Positions 32,637 to 41,575 of a stretch of 64,000 bases of DNA are shown here, piece after piece. The first letter of the stretch is position 1; each line of letters starts with the position of its first letter. Origin of the DNA: an uncultured Pseudomonadota bacterium (GTDB taxonomy: Bacteria > Pseudomonadota > Alphaproteobacteria > Rs-D84); assembly GCA_900321105.1 (NCBI GenBank), contig OOHL01000002.1, forward strand, positions 128,793 through 192,792, in the 5' to 3' direction. A program made the position numbers and the translations under genes. The notes below the pieces were generated by a model. It was not told the DNA's origin and did no database searches. It saw nothing but the letters and a program-made list of their open reading frames with translations.

Positions 32637-32712
32637 TTTTTTCAGTTGCTCGTATTGATAATTTTGTATATTGGTATATAATTTATGCAGATAATACAAT
32701 GGAGATACCAAA

Positions 32713-33237
32713 ATGATTTATTACAATGTGAATGATATAATTGTTAGAGATATGATTGAAACAGACCCAGAGATAATCACTCATGAAGAACATTTACAAG
32801 GCTGGACAAACCAAAAAGTTGAAAAATACACTCAACGATTAAAAGATGTTGCAGATGGGAAATGTGTTGCTTTGGTTGCTGAATATAAGGGCAATGTCGC
32901 TGGATATTTCAATGTGTATCCAAATTCAATGGGCGGTTCTTTTGGTGGTAAAGGATTACCTGAATTGGTTGATTTTGGGGTGTTGGCAAAATACAGAAGA
33001 CATGGTATCGGTAATGTTTTAATGCAAGTAGCAGAAGATATAGCAAAACGATATTCTGATACTGTTTATTTGGGGGTTGGTTTACATCGTGATTATGGTT
33101 CTGCACAAAGGTTATATATCAAACGTGGTTTTATTCCGGATGGTACAGGTTTATGGTGGAATGGTAAAAACCTTGAACCTTATGCTGATATGAAAAACGA
33201 TGATGAAACCGCGATTTACATGTCAAAGAAGTTGTAG
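32713..33237 (+). CDS. GNAT family N-acetyltransferase
   Basis: 174 residues. Acetyl-CoA binding motif A is clear: VDFGVLAKYRRHGIGNVLMQ (RRHGIG), with YLGVGLHRDYGSAQRLYIKR after it. A TATAAT box and a ggaga ribosome site precede ATG 32713. Not closely similar to the GNAT gene at 31016. Substrate unknown. Confidence 0.85.
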   Translation: MIYYNVNDIIVRDMIETDPEIITHEEHLQGWTNQKVEKYTQRLKDVADGKCVALVAEYKGNVAGYFNVYPNSMGGSFGGKGLPELVDFGVLAKYRRHGIGNVLMQVAEDIAKRYSDTVYLGVGLHRDYGSAQRLYIKRGFIPDGTGLWWNGKNLEPYADMKNDDETAIYMSKKL

Positions 33238-33314
33238 TGTATCCAAAAACATCTTAACATCTTTCCCGAACGACAACAAATCATGTATCTCATTAGTTCG
33301 TGAATTGCACAGGG
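33226..33314 (-). pseudogene. 3' gene remnant family 2, copy 2
   Basis: Minus strand reads LCNSRTNEIHDLLSFGKDVK, MFLDTLQLL, stop, overlapping the end of the acetyltransferase gene by 12 bases. Confidence 0.5.
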
Positions 33315-33324
33315 TGTTTCAGTA

Positions 33325-33421
33325 TTGCTTTTTTACGTGATTTGTGATATAATAAATACAAATTGATAGACGGCATTTACACCGTCTTTTTTGTTTTACC
33401 CCGCCACGTGCGGGCTTTTTT
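33325..33421 (+). promoter_or_regulatory. Promoter plus two tandem terminator-like hairpins (copy C)
   Basis: TTGCTT (33325-33330), 17-base spacer ending ttgtga, TATAAT (33348-33353); hairpin 1 gacgg/ccgtc (33369-33386) then tttttt; hairpin 2 cccgc/gcggg (33400-33414) then cttttttatt. The next 220 bases hold no gene; a lipoprotein gene starts at 33643 and the lysozyme paralogue at 34729. Confidence 0.65.
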
Positions 33422-33642
33422 ATTGTCTACATAGCAGTTCGCAAATATCAACGATTGTGGATTAAATGGGGCAATTCAATTATCAAATTAGTGAAAAATC
33501 ATTGTATATGCTGGATTTCTAAGGTTTTTATCATTTTAAATTTCATCGAAATAAAAATTCGAATTAGGAAAAAACAGTTTGCATTTAACGTTGGTGTGTG
33601 TATCATAAGTGTATACAGCAATTTATAACAAAAGGATATTCT

Positions 33643-34713
33643 ATGAAAAAATCTTTAATTTTAACATCTGTATTGGCATTGGCTGCCTGTGGTGGTGGTT
33701 CTGGTGGTGGCAACAGTGCGGTGGCGCCAGGTATGACTGATTTTGAACGTGTGGCTGCAAGTAATGCAAAAATTACTGGTATGGTATCAAGAATTAAAGA
33801 TGGTGATTCGTATAGTAATTTATCCCGTGGCGCAACGACGCACCGTGCAGCTTCTGTTGGTAATAATATAACAGGAACGGTTTACTTGGATGATGTGTTA
33901 TTTGAATCATCAGATAAAGAATATGGTGATATAAATGAAGATTTTCAAATGCGTTTTCATGTGAATGCCAATGGAAAGATTGACGGAATATATGCTGTTG
34001 ATGATGGCGAAGAAGGATTGGTAGATCGTGTTGGTGACGAAAATAAATTTTCTATGCAAGATGACGAAGGTGAAGTGACTTTCTCTGTTGCTTTGTTAGG
34101 TCGTGAGAAAAACTTAAAATATTCTGACTTTGGATTCTTAACTATTGATGGTGTAGAATACGGAGAAAGCGAAAATAATATCACACATTTTGTTATGCCT
34201 ATTGCTGGTGGATATAAAACAAAAAATATTACAGATACAATGAATGCCGATGATTTAACAAACGATGTTGTGTTTAATGGTATTGCAGTGGCAGGTGTTG
34301 GTGAACCAGACACCACAGTTTCAGGTGAAAGATTAACATTGCGGGATAATAATGCAACGTTGACTTTTGATAAAGAAAGTGGCAATGAAATATTGTCTGC
34401 AAATTTTGTAGGTTATACAGATTCTGAAACAGGTATTAAATATAATGATTGGTATAACGTTGAAGCAACTAAATACGCAGACGGTGATGCAAAGATTGCT
34501 TTTTCAACACCTTCTGGCAGAATAATCCCAACAGGATTTGAAGCAACGGATTCTGGTAAAGTTCAAAACAATTCTGCTGAACATCAATTAAGCATTGGTT
34601 TTAATTATTATGGAGACAGTGCTAATAATCCGAATGAAGCAACTGGTATCATCCATTATCAATGCGAAGGATGTCAACCGTTGTTAATGGGATTTGGTGG
34701 AAAAGCCGAATAA
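33643..34713 (+). CDS. Surface lipoprotein, TbpB-like beta-barrel type
   Basis: 356 residues from ATG 33643 (ribosome site aaagga). The signal is MKKSLILTSVLALAAC (Cys16) with a Gly/Ser-rich tether. The end of the protein has VVFNGIAVAG, NNATLTFDKESGNEILSANF and ATGIIHYQCEGCQPLLMGFG followed by GKAE. Such strands ending in FGGK are typical of transferrin-binding-protein B-like and Slam-dependent lipoproteins displayed outside the outer membrane. Ligand unknown. The lysozyme paralogue follows after 15 bases and is probably co-transcribed. Confidence 0.7.
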   Translation: MKKSLILTSVLALAACGGGSGGGNSAVAPGMTDFERVAASNAKITGMVSRIKDGDSYSNLSRGATTHRAASVGNNITGTVYLDDVLFESSDKEYGDINEDFQMRFHVNANGKIDGIYAVDDGEEGLVDRVGDENKFSMQDDEGEVTFSVALLGREKNLKYSDFGFLTIDGVEYGESENNITHFVMPIAGGYKTKNITDTMNADDLTNDVVFNGIAVAGVGEPDTTVSGERLTLRDNNATLTFDKESGNEILSANFVGYTDSETGIKYNDWYNVEATKYADGDAKIAFSTPSGRIIPTGFEATDSGKVQNNSAEHQLSIGFNYYGDSANNPNEATGIIHYQCEGCQPLLMGFGGKAE

Positions 34714-34728
34714 TGCATAAAATCATGT

Positions 34729-35310
34729 TTGCTAATTATATCATTGATATTACTGCCCGGTTTTGTCCGGGCAGAATCAACTGTGGTAAAAAAAGATAAC
34801 AAAACAACAGAAATAACAGTGTCGGCATTGGATGCGGTTAAACTTGCTGGAAGGATGGTTGAAAACGGTGATATACATATTATATACGATGATAAAACAG
34901 GAAAACCAGTTAACACAAACGAACCTTTGCCGCGTGGTGCAACAATTGGATATGGGCATTTAATAAAATCTGACGAAGATTTTAGAAATGGAATAAATGA
35001 AACAACCGCAACCGAATTATTACGCACCGATATCACAACCGCAGAACATGCAGTAAAAAATAATATATCTGTTCCGTTAAAACAAAATCAATACGATGCG
35101 TTGGTGTCTTTGGCTTATAACATAGGTGCCAAGAATTTTGCAAATTCAACAGTTGTTAAATATATAAACAATCCGAATTTTCATAGTTCTGTATATCCAA
35201 ATTTAGAATCTGCATGGAAAGCATGGAACCGTTCACAAGGTGAGATATCAAACGGTTTAATTAACCGCAGACAAAACGAATGGGATATGTATAATCGTGG
35301 TATATATTGA
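34729..35310 (+). CDS. Signal-peptide-bearing GH24 lysozyme paralogue with altered active site
   Basis: From residue 47 (GDIHIIYDDKTGKPVNTNEP and TIGYGHL) it is nearly identical to the lysozyme at 27555-28067, also at DNA level. The start differs: a secretory signal (LIISLILLPGFVRA) and a new segment (TVSALDAVKLAGRMVEN) replace the part holding catalytic Glu15; the aligned position is Gly. The start appears to be TTG 34729, since in this frame an upstream stop occurs at 34711. It may bind peptidoglycan without cutting it, be an inactive periplasmic protein, or use another Glu. Confidence 0.75.
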   Translation: MLIISLILLPGFVRAESTVVKKDNKTTEITVSALDAVKLAGRMVENGDIHIIYDDKTGKPVNTNEPLPRGATIGYGHLIKSDEDFRNGINETTATELLRTDITTAEHAVKNNISVPLKQNQYDALVSLAYNIGAKNFANSTVVKYINNPNFHSSVYPNLESAWKAWNRSQGEISNGLINRRQNEWDMYNRGIY

Positions 35311-35311
35311 T

Positions 35312-35340
35312 TTGATTTCTGTTGCCATATGACTTACAAT
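35312..35340 (+). promoter_or_regulatory. Promoter with leaderless geometry ahead of 35348
   Basis: TTGATT (35312-35317), 17-base spacer, TACAAT (35335-35340), seven bases before ATG 35348. Confidence 0.55.
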
Positions 35341-35347
35341 AAGGTGT

Positions 35348-35683
35348 ATGAAAAAAAGTATTGCGTTTTTTGCGTTCTTGATTGGCTGTAGTTCTGTATA
35401 CAGCCAATCGTGTGATTTATGTGGTAACTGGTCTTTTGATAAATTTGAATATGTCGGGCATATAACCACAGATTGTGAAAGCACTGCTCAGCATTTTTAT
35501 GCAAACACTTATATTAAAATAGATGTTCGCAATTTTACTGTTGGAGAATATGATTTGGATGAGAAAGCCCAAGAACTTTTCGTAAAAACCGATGACGGTT
35601 TAACAGAAAAGTTTTACGTATCAAGTAAAGATTCTATTTATATTCTTTTAGATGGGTGTCGTTTTTATTTTAAACGCGATTAA
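35348..35683 (+). CDS. Small secreted protein of unknown function
   Basis: 111 residues with signal MKKSIAFFAFLIGCSSVYS and a mature start QSCDLCGNWSFDKFEYVG, like the first strand of lipocalin-type or META-type domains (GxW motif). Four cysteines (CDLC, DC, GC) could form disulfides. Expressed from its own promoter. The signal also has a possible lipobox (LIGC), so a lipoprotein is an alternative. Confidence 0.6.
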   Translation: MKKSIAFFAFLIGCSSVYSQSCDLCGNWSFDKFEYVGHITTDCESTAQHFYANTYIKIDVRNFTVGEYDLDEKAQELFVKTDDGLTEKFYVSSKDSIYILLDGCRFYFKRD

Positions 35684-35707
35684 TTCTGTTTGTGTTTTGT
35701 ATAATTA

Positions 35708-35776
35708 CAAAGTTTCCAAAAACACCTTAACTTCTTTCCCAAACAGCAATAAATCTTTGATTTCATAAAAATTGCA
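35708..35776 (-). pseudogene. 3' gene remnant family 2, copy 3
   Basis: Minus strand reads NFYEIKDLLLFGKEVKVFLE, TL, stop. Same family as at 32369 and 33226; the preceding RTN part is lost. Confidence 0.5.
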
Positions 35777-35896
35777 TATATAATACAAATTATTCTGATA
35801 TGCGTGTATGGCGTCTACGAAGTGTCGCCATCATCGTGTAAAAATGAGAGCATGTTCCAACGAAAAAGAATATGCACAAAGAATAGAGTTGGTTTT

Positions 35897-35981
35897 GCGG
35901 GTATGGCGAAACTGGTAGACGCGCTGGATTTAGGTTCCAGTGGGGAAACCCTTAAGAGTTCAAGTCTCTTTACCCGCACCA
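35897..35981 (+). tRNA. tRNA-Leu (TAG)
   Basis: Long-variable-arm tRNA: acceptor gcgggta/tacccgc, anticodon loop tttaggt (TAG), variable arm tggggaaaccctta, T-loop ttcaagt, discriminator A, encoded CCA. It marks the right end of the accessory stretch; the ketosynthase gene ends nine bases away on the other strand. Confidence 0.95.
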
Positions 35982-35989
35982 AGAGCTTC

Positions 35990-37213
35990 TTATACTTTCT
36001 TGAATATCAGCGAAGTATTTATACCACCAAATGCAAAATTATTATTCATCACATATTGGGTTTCGATTTCGCGCCCTTTTCCCATTATGTAATCCAGTTT
36101 TCCACATTCAGGATCGACATCTTTTAAATTCAATGTTGGTGCAAACCAATTATTGTTCATCATTTCAATCGACCATATTGATTCCAGCGCACCACACGCA
36201 CCAAGTGTATGTCCAACATAACCCTTTTGCGTGCTGCATGGGGTATGATTTCCGAACACTGATTCCGTTGCCAATGATTCTGCAACATCACCATGTTTGG
36301 TTCCGGTACCATGCATATCAACATATCCGATTGCATCCGGTGTTAAATTTGCACACTGCAACGACAATTGCATACATTTTGCCATTGTATCTTTGTTTGG
36401 CTGGGTTATATGCGTGCCGTCTGTATTTGTACCAAATCCAACAATTTCTGCATATATTTTTGCACCGCGCGCCTTGGCATGTTCGTATTCTTCCAAAATC
36501 AAGGTTGCAGCACCTTCGCCGATAACAAGGCCGTCACGATTCACATCAAATGGTGATGGTGTTTGCGATGGTGTATCGTTTTTAATACTGGTTGCATAAA
36601 GTGTATCAAACACAGCCACCTGGGTTGCATCAAATTCTTCTGCGCCACCGGCAATCATAATATCCTGGGCACCCGATTTAATTGCTTCGTATGCATAACC
36701 GATTGCCAAACTGCCCGATGTACATGCGGTACCACTTGGTATCAAACGGCCCGTGGTTTTGAAATAAAGCGATATGTTAACCGCCGTTGTCTGTGGCATA
36801 ATTTTTATATAAGACGACGATGTAATCGGTCCTACTTCGTGTGTTTGCACCATGGAATAAAAATCCAGAACTGGACCCGCCGAACCAAATGACGAACCAT
36901 ACGCAACCCCAACGCGCCCAGATGTCAACACTTCATCATCCAACATATTTGCATCCTTTAGTGCATTTTCAGATGCAACAACCGCCATTACAGAAACCGG
37001 TCCCATTGTGCGCAAAACCTTGCGATTAAAATGTGATGGGATTTCAAAATCTTTAATTGGTGCCGCCAAACAAGTATTTAATCCCTTGATTTCGCGCAAA
37101 CTGTCCAACGATTCAACAGCATTTTGATAAACATGCAAACGATCAAACGAAGATTTAACATCGTTTCCCAATGCAGAAATCAAACCCATACCTGTGACAA
37201 CAACCCTTTTCAT
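35990..37213 (-). CDS. Beta-ketoacyl synthase of the aryl-polyene-type cluster (ApeR-like)
   Basis: 407 residues of the FabF type. The active-site Cys is in SGTACTSGSLAIGYAYEA, with catalytic His in DMHGTGTKHGD and GYVGHTLGACGA, so it should be active. It is last in the minus-strand order KS, DH, KR, KS, equal to apeO-apeP-apeQ-apeR of aryl polyene clusters, where ApeR is a second condensing enzyme. Its start overlaps the KR stop by one base, implying coupled translation. Confidence 0.85.
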   Translation of the reverse strand: MKRVVVTGMGLISALGNDVKSSFDRLHVYQNAVESLDSLREIKGLNTCLAAPIKDFEIPSHFNRKVLRTMGPVSVMAVVASENALKDANMLDDEVLTSGRVGVAYGSSFGSAGPVLDFYSMVQTHEVGPITSSSYIKIMPQTTAVNISLYFKTTGRLIPSGTACTSGSLAIGYAYEAIKSGAQDIMIAGGAEEFDATQVAVFDTLYATSIKNDTPSQTPSPFDVNRDGLVIGEGAATLILEEYEHAKARGAKIYAEIVGFGTNTDGTHITQPNKDTMAKCMQLSLQCANLTPDAIGYVDMHGTGTKHGDVAESLATESVFGNHTPCSTQKGYVGHTLGACGALESIWSIEMMNNNWFAPTLNLKDVDPECGKLDYIMGKGREIETQYVMNNNFAFGGINTSLIFKKV

Positions 37214-37938
37214 TAAATCATTCCCCCATTTACTGAAATAACCTGACGTGTGATATATGCGGCGTCATCACTTAACAAATATGCAACCAATGATGCGATT
37301 TCTTTTGGTAATCCCATACGACGCATAGGTATCATTTTTTGAATTTCTTCAATTGGTAAATCCGCGGTCATATCTGTTTCAATTACACCCGGCGCAATAC
37401 AATTCACAGTAATATTGCGTTTTGCCAATTCCACAGCCAATGATTTAACAGCGCCAATTATACCTGCCTTGGATGCAGCATAATTAACCTGGCCACGATT
37501 ACCCATTACACCTGAAATTGATGACATTGCGATAATACGACCACCCCGGCGCGCCGATATCATTGGCATAACACATGGATGTAATACATTATAAAGCCCA
37601 TCAAGGTTTGTATGCAGGACTTTGTCCCAAGATTCACCATCCATAACAGGGAAAGGATTATCTGCATTTATACCCGCATTACAAATCACACCGTAATATG
37701 CACCATTTTGTTCAATATCTGCGTTTAAAACTTTTTCTGCATCTTCACGATTTGAAATGTCAAAAGATAATATGCGCGCATGTCCACCCAAAGATTCAAC
37801 TTCCTTCAAAGTTTTTTCAGCAGCCTCTTTATTGGAATTATAATGCAACACCAAATCATATCCCAATGGTGCCAAATATAGCGCAATTGCACGTCCTATG
37901 CCACGTGATGCGCCTGTTATCAAAACTGTCTTATTCAT
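37213..37938 (-). CDS. 3-oxoacyl-ACP reductase, FabG-type (ApeQ-like)
   Basis: 241-residue short-chain dehydrogenase: NADP-binding TGASRGIGRAIAL near residue 7, NAGIN near 85, catalytic Ser/Tyr/Lys in SSISGVMGNRGQVNYAASKAG, and the end motif VISVNGGMI. It reduces the ketone after each condensation in polyene synthesis. Overlaps the dehydratase by eight bases. Confidence 0.9.
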   Translation of the reverse strand: MNKTVLITGASRGIGRAIALYLAPLGYDLVLHYNSNKEAAEKTLKEVESLGGHARILSFDISNREDAEKVLNADIEQNGAYYGVICNAGINADNPFPVMDGESWDKVLHTNLDGLYNVLHPCVMPMISARRGGRIIAMSSISGVMGNRGQVNYAASKAGIIGAVKSLAVELAKRNITVNCIAPGVIETDMTADLPIEEIQKMIPMRRMGLPKEIASLVAYLLSDDAAYITRQVISVNGGMI

Positions 37939-38398
37939 TATTTACCCCCATAAAAGTTGTTATATCATCTGGTCTGAATGCGTTCAAAGTCGCGCTTGCC
38001 ATCAAATTGTTTTTTGAATCAAAAATATTACATTCAAATGCCGCCATATTTGAATCACAGAATACAGATTTAACATTTATGTAATAACTTTCATTAATAT
38101 TGAACACAGGTGCACAGATATGTAAATCGCGCGATCCCAGGACAAATCCCGCCGCAGCTTTCGTTACGCCTGTTTTATGAATTTCTTCTGTGCCGATATA
38201 ACATGCAATTGCCTGGGCCATATATTCCAATGCGGCGGTTGTTGCGACACCATTTATGTTTTTTTGGAACAATAAATCTGTATCACGAACATCAACACGC
38301 GCAACCAATGTTTCATTATCAAAATCAGCAGATTCAATTGCAGTTATGAATTGCATAGGTGGCTGTTGCGGTAAAATTTTCGTTACATCATATTCCAT
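37931..38398 (-). CDS. Hot-dog dehydratase (ApeP-like)
   Basis: 155 residues starting MEYDVTKILPQQPPMQFITAI, the usual opening of ApeP/FabZ-like 3-hydroxyacyl-ACP dehydratases. The central part is AALEYMAQAIACYIGTEE, a hot-dog helix with Glu. It would form the double bonds of the polyene, probably with the second dehydratase domain at the end of the AMP-ligase fusion. Confidence 0.8.
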   Translation of the reverse strand: MEYDVTKILPQQPPMQFITAIESADFDNETLVARVDVRDTDLLFQKNINGVATTAALEYMAQAIACYIGTEEIHKTGVTKAAAGFVLGSRDLHICAPVFNINESYYINVKSVFCDSNMAAFECNIFDSKNNLMASATLNAFRPDDITTFMGVNNE

Positions 38399-38399
38399 T

Positions 38400-39536
38400 T
38401 TATTTCCCCATAATCAAACTGGCATTGCTGCCCCCGAATGCAAAGGCGTTACACAAAATACGATTGATGTTTTTATTATCACCGACATTTGCCAGTTTTA
38501 TTTTTGCACAATCATCCGCAAATTCGCCGTCATATACATGCGGTATAATAAATTGATGTTTTAACATTAACCAAGACAACCCCATGCTGATTGCACCAGC
38601 CGCACCCAAGGTATGTCCTGTCAAAGGTTTAGTTGATGCACATAACACACCGTCACCAAAAACATTGTTTATCGCAATTGATTCCATTGCATCGTTTGCG
38701 ATTGTTCCGGTTCCATGCATATTTATAAAATCTATATCTTTTGCATCCAGATGTGCATCTTTCAATGCCGCCGTCATAGATGCGATTGCGCCAGTCCCAC
38801 TTGGGTCTGGACTGGTTAAATGATACGCATCAGAACTTTCGCCAATACCCAATAATTTAATACCGCAACAACCCTTTTCCATTATGAATAATGCCGCGCC
38901 TTCGCCCAGATTGATGCCATCTCTGTTTTTTGACATTGGGTTTGTATGATTTTTACTTAACGCCCCCAGTGCATTAAACCCATTTAACGCAAAATCACAT
39001 TGACCATCAACACCACCAACCAACATTGCATCACAAATACCAGTTTCTATCAGTTGACGTGCGGATTGAAATACCTTTAAACTAGACGAACATGCCGTAG
39101 ATACAGTGAAAGCCGGCCCCATAAATCCTGTCTTTTCGCGAATATACTCGGATACAGAACCCAATTCCAGTTCTCGTAAAACATCTTTATCAATTTCAAT
39201 ATTTTGCTTTAATGCAGATTCAATGTGTTTTTGTGCCTCATGCACGGCAGTATTAGAAGAACCAACAATTATCCCAAGGCGATTAACATCATAAGTTTCT
39301 TTTAATAAATTGATATCTGCCTTGATTTGATTCAATGCTGCATCGACCAAATCATGGAATCGGTCATTATGTGTTTTTTCAACTGGCGCATGTCCAAAAG
39401 GCACTTTCTCGCCGCCAACCAATATATCCGCGCTGAACATGCCTGATGCATTACCCTTGCTGGCATTTTTAATTATGTCTTCGTGATTTGCGCCCAGCGC
39501 ACACACGAAACCAAGATTTTTTAACACATATTCCAT
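38400..39536 (-). CDS. Beta-ketoacyl synthase of the aryl-polyene-type cluster (ApeO-like)
   Basis: From ATG 39536, 378 residues. Active-site Cys in FTVSTACSSSLKVFQSA, His in MHGTGTIANDA and PLTGHTLGAAGAIS. ApeO pairs with the KS-like factor ApeC, whose homologue is divergently encoded at 39612. A longer TTG start at 39554 is possible but has no better ribosome site. Confidence 0.85.
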   Translation of the reverse strand: MEYVLKNLGFVCALGANHEDIIKNASKGNASGMFSADILVGGEKVPFGHAPVEKTHNDRFHDLVDAALNQIKADINLLKETYDVNRLGIIVGSSNTAVHEAQKHIESALKQNIEIDKDVLRELELGSVSEYIREKTGFMGPAFTVSTACSSSLKVFQSARQLIETGICDAMLVGGVDGQCDFALNGFNALGALSKNHTNPMSKNRDGINLGEGAALFIMEKGCCGIKLLGIGESSDAYHLTSPDPSGTGAIASMTAALKDAHLDAKDIDFINMHGTGTIANDAMESIAINNVFGDGVLCASTKPLTGHTLGAAGAISMGLSWLMLKHQFIIPHVYDGEFADDCAKIKLANVGDNKNINRILCNAFAFGGSNASLIMGK

Positions 39537-39611
39537 TTCAAATCCGACTTGCAAAATAGGAATCTTTTTATATAATGCGTAAGTATTGCATAAAAAAACG
39601 AATTTTCAAGT

Positions 39612-40241
39612 ATGAACAAAACATTATATATTGATAAATTTATTTTTTGGAACGAAACAGACGCGGAAAATATTCCCGATGTGTCGTTTATACCGCCTAT
39701 GGCACGACGCAGAATGAGCATCTTGGAAAAGATTGCGGTATCTTTGGCATCTAAAATTGCACCAGAAACCCCAGATTATCGTGTTGTTTTTGCATCTCAA
39801 TTTGGTGAATGGGACCAAACAATCAGATTGATAAAACAATTTTATTCTGACTGCGAAATGTCACCAGCAGGATTCAGCAATTCGGTTCACAATGCCGCGC
39901 TGGGTCATTTGTCATTACTAACTAAAAATCACGAAAGTTATACTTCTATTGCCGCCGGGGCGCAGACTTTGGAAATGGGATTACTGGAATCCTTTACAAC
40001 AAAAACACCTGTCCTGTTCATATATTCCGAAGAAAAAACACCAGACGAATATCAACATATGTTTAATGAACCAATAAAGTCCCATGGATGTGCATTGTTC
40101 ATAAATAATGATGGAAAAAACGAATTTGAATTCATTTCACAAACAAATGATTGCAACACAATCAAATATCAGGATTTAAAAGATTTCTTTGAAAACGGCA
40201 ACGAATTAAATGCACAAAAATGGAAACTGATAAAAAAATAA
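39612..40241 (+). CDS. Ketosynthase-like chain-length factor (ApeC-like)
   Basis: 209 residues with KS-fold remnants: VVFASQFGEWDQTIRLIKQF and SPAGFSNSVHNAALGHLSLL, then TSIAAGAQTLEMGLLES where a KS would carry its Cys (here Gly-Ala). This is the ketoacyl-synt_2 family, the partner of ApeO. It starts the plus-strand half of the cluster; a TATAAT box lies about 40 bases upstream in the divergent gap. Confidence 0.8.
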   Translation: MNKTLYIDKFIFWNETDAENIPDVSFIPPMARRRMSILEKIAVSLASKIAPETPDYRVVFASQFGEWDQTIRLIKQFYSDCEMSPAGFSNSVHNAALGHLSLLTKNHESYTSIAAGAQTLEMGLLESFTTKTPVLFIYSEEKTPDEYQHMFNEPIKSHGCALFINNDGKNEFEFISQTNDCNTIKYQDLKDFFENGNELNAQKWKLIKK

Positions 40242-40972
40242 TGAAAAAAATTATACGTTCTGTTTTAAGTGGTTTTTGTTTTACCGTTTTCGGTCTGGGT
40301 GGAATAATTGCCGGAACGCTGATTGTCCCAATCCCACTATTATTATTAAACAAACGCAATCAAAGACGCGTATTGTCAGGGACTGTTCATTATTTGTGGC
40401 GCGCATTTATCTGGTTAATGTGCGCGCTTAAATTGATAGATGTAAAAATTCAAGGTGCTGAAAAATTAAAGAATATGCGTGGCAAGATAGTTATCGCAAA
40501 TCACCCATCCCTTATTGATGTTGTTATATTGGTCGCAAAAATTCCACGTTCAATCTGTGTTGTCAAAGGCAGTCTTTTTCAAAATATATTCGTAAAATAT
40601 GTTATACGACATGTTTACCTGTCTAATTCAATGGAACCAGAAACATTTATCAAACAGGCTTCAACCATCTTGGACGATGGATATAATATAATAATTTTTC
40701 CCGAAGGCACCCGCACAATTCCAAACAAACCAATTCATATGCATCGCGGATTTGCGTATTTACATCTGAATTCAAGACATGACATACAACCAATCCACAT
40801 AGAAAACAACCCTTATATTTTGGGTAAAGGTCATAAATGGTATTCGGTTGGCGACAAAACATCCGTTTATACATTAAAAGTCTTGCCAACCATAAAATCT
40901 GCAAAATTTGAAAACAATCGTCAAAACGCAATTAAAATCACTCAGCGCGCCCAAAAAGCCCTATTTTCTTGA
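40241..40972 (+). CDS. Lysophospholipid-type acyltransferase (ApeD-like)
   Basis: 243 residues. An N-terminal membrane helix (VLSGFCFTVFGLGGIIAGTL) is followed by the PlsC motif NHPSLIDVV (NHx4D) and FPEGTR. ATG 40241 overlaps the preceding stop by one base. In aryl polyene clusters such acyltransferases help attach the product to a lipid. Confidence 0.85.
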   Translation: MKKIIRSVLSGFCFTVFGLGGIIAGTLIVPIPLLLLNKRNQRRVLSGTVHYLWRAFIWLMCALKLIDVKIQGAEKLKNMRGKIVIANHPSLIDVVILVAKIPRSICVVKGSLFQNIFVKYVIRHVYLSNSMEPETFIKQASTILDDGYNIIIFPEGTRTIPNKPIHMHRGFAYLHLNSRHDIQPIHIENNPYILGKGHKWYSVGDKTSVYTLKVLPTIKSAKFENNRQNAIKITQRAQKALFS

Positions 40973-40981
40973 TATAAAAAT

Positions 40982-41010
40982 TTGACAATCGCACTTTCTT
41001 TGTCTAATAT
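40982..41010 (+). promoter_or_regulatory. Internal promoter ahead of the two ACP genes
   Basis: TTGACA (40982-40987), 17-base spacer, TAATAT (41005-41010). It would raise carrier protein levels above those of the enzymes. Confidence 0.65.
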
Positions 41011-41040
41011 CTATCAGGTATAAAACCCCAGGAATAAGAT

Positions 41041-41316
41041 ATGAAAAGACAAGAACTTGAACAAGAAATCAAAGAAATTATTATTTCTGCTTTGGATTTG
41101 GAAGATGTGACTGTGGCAGATATTGATTCTGCGGCACCTCTTTTCAACGAAGGTTTGGGATTGGATTCTATTGACGCTTTGGAATTAGGCATGGCTTTGA
41201 AAAAGAAATATGATGTTAATTTCAAATCCGACAAGGAAGAAAACAAACAATTCTTTAAATCTGTCGCCGCATTGGCAGAATATATTGCACAATCTAAAAA
41301 CATCACATTGGAGTAA
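41041..41316 (+). CDS. Acyl carrier protein 1 (ApeE-like)
   Basis: 91 residues. The phosphopantetheine Ser is in GLGLDSIDALELGMALKKK (LDSID). Four-helix ACP pattern with acidic surface. Ribosome site aggaat precedes ATG 41041. It carries the growing chain; a phosphopantetheinyl transferase is encoded at 47201-47722. Confidence 0.9.
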   Translation: MKRQELEQEIKEIIISALDLEDVTVADIDSAAPLFNEGLGLDSIDALELGMALKKKYDVNFKSDKEENKQFFKSVAALAEYIAQSKNITLE

Positions 41317-41320
41317 ACAC

Positions 41321-41575
41321 ATGCACACAAAACAGGAAATTTTTGATACTATCAAAGAAATTTTAGTAAAAGATTTTGATTGTGATGAATCAAAAATCAA
41401 AATGGAATCTAATCTGGTTGAAGATTTAGATTTGGACAGTATCGACGCCGTTGATTTGGTCGTTAAATTGCAAGGTATTATCAACCGCAAAGTAGATCCT
41501 GAAGATTTTAAACAAATTCGTACATTACAGGATGTCGTAAATGCAGTTGAAAAAATTGTTAACGCTGACCGCTAA
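41321..41575 (+). CDS. Acyl carrier protein 2 (ApeF-like)
   Basis: 84 residues from ATG 41321, with VEDLDLDSIDAVDLVVKLQG (attachment Ser in LDSID). Ribosome site ggag at 41310. Two ACPs are the rule in aryl polyene clusters, one for the starter and one for elongation. Confidence 0.9.
   Translation: MHTKQEIFDTIKEILVKDFDCDESKIKMESNLVEDLDLDSIDAVDLVVKLQGIINRKVDPEDFKQIRTLQDVVNAVEKIVNADR

Noticed and set aside
32481..32711. Small minus-strand ORF upstream of the acetyltransferase
   Set aside because: It runs through repeat family 1 and a terminator-like hairpin; the coding look comes from the repeat.
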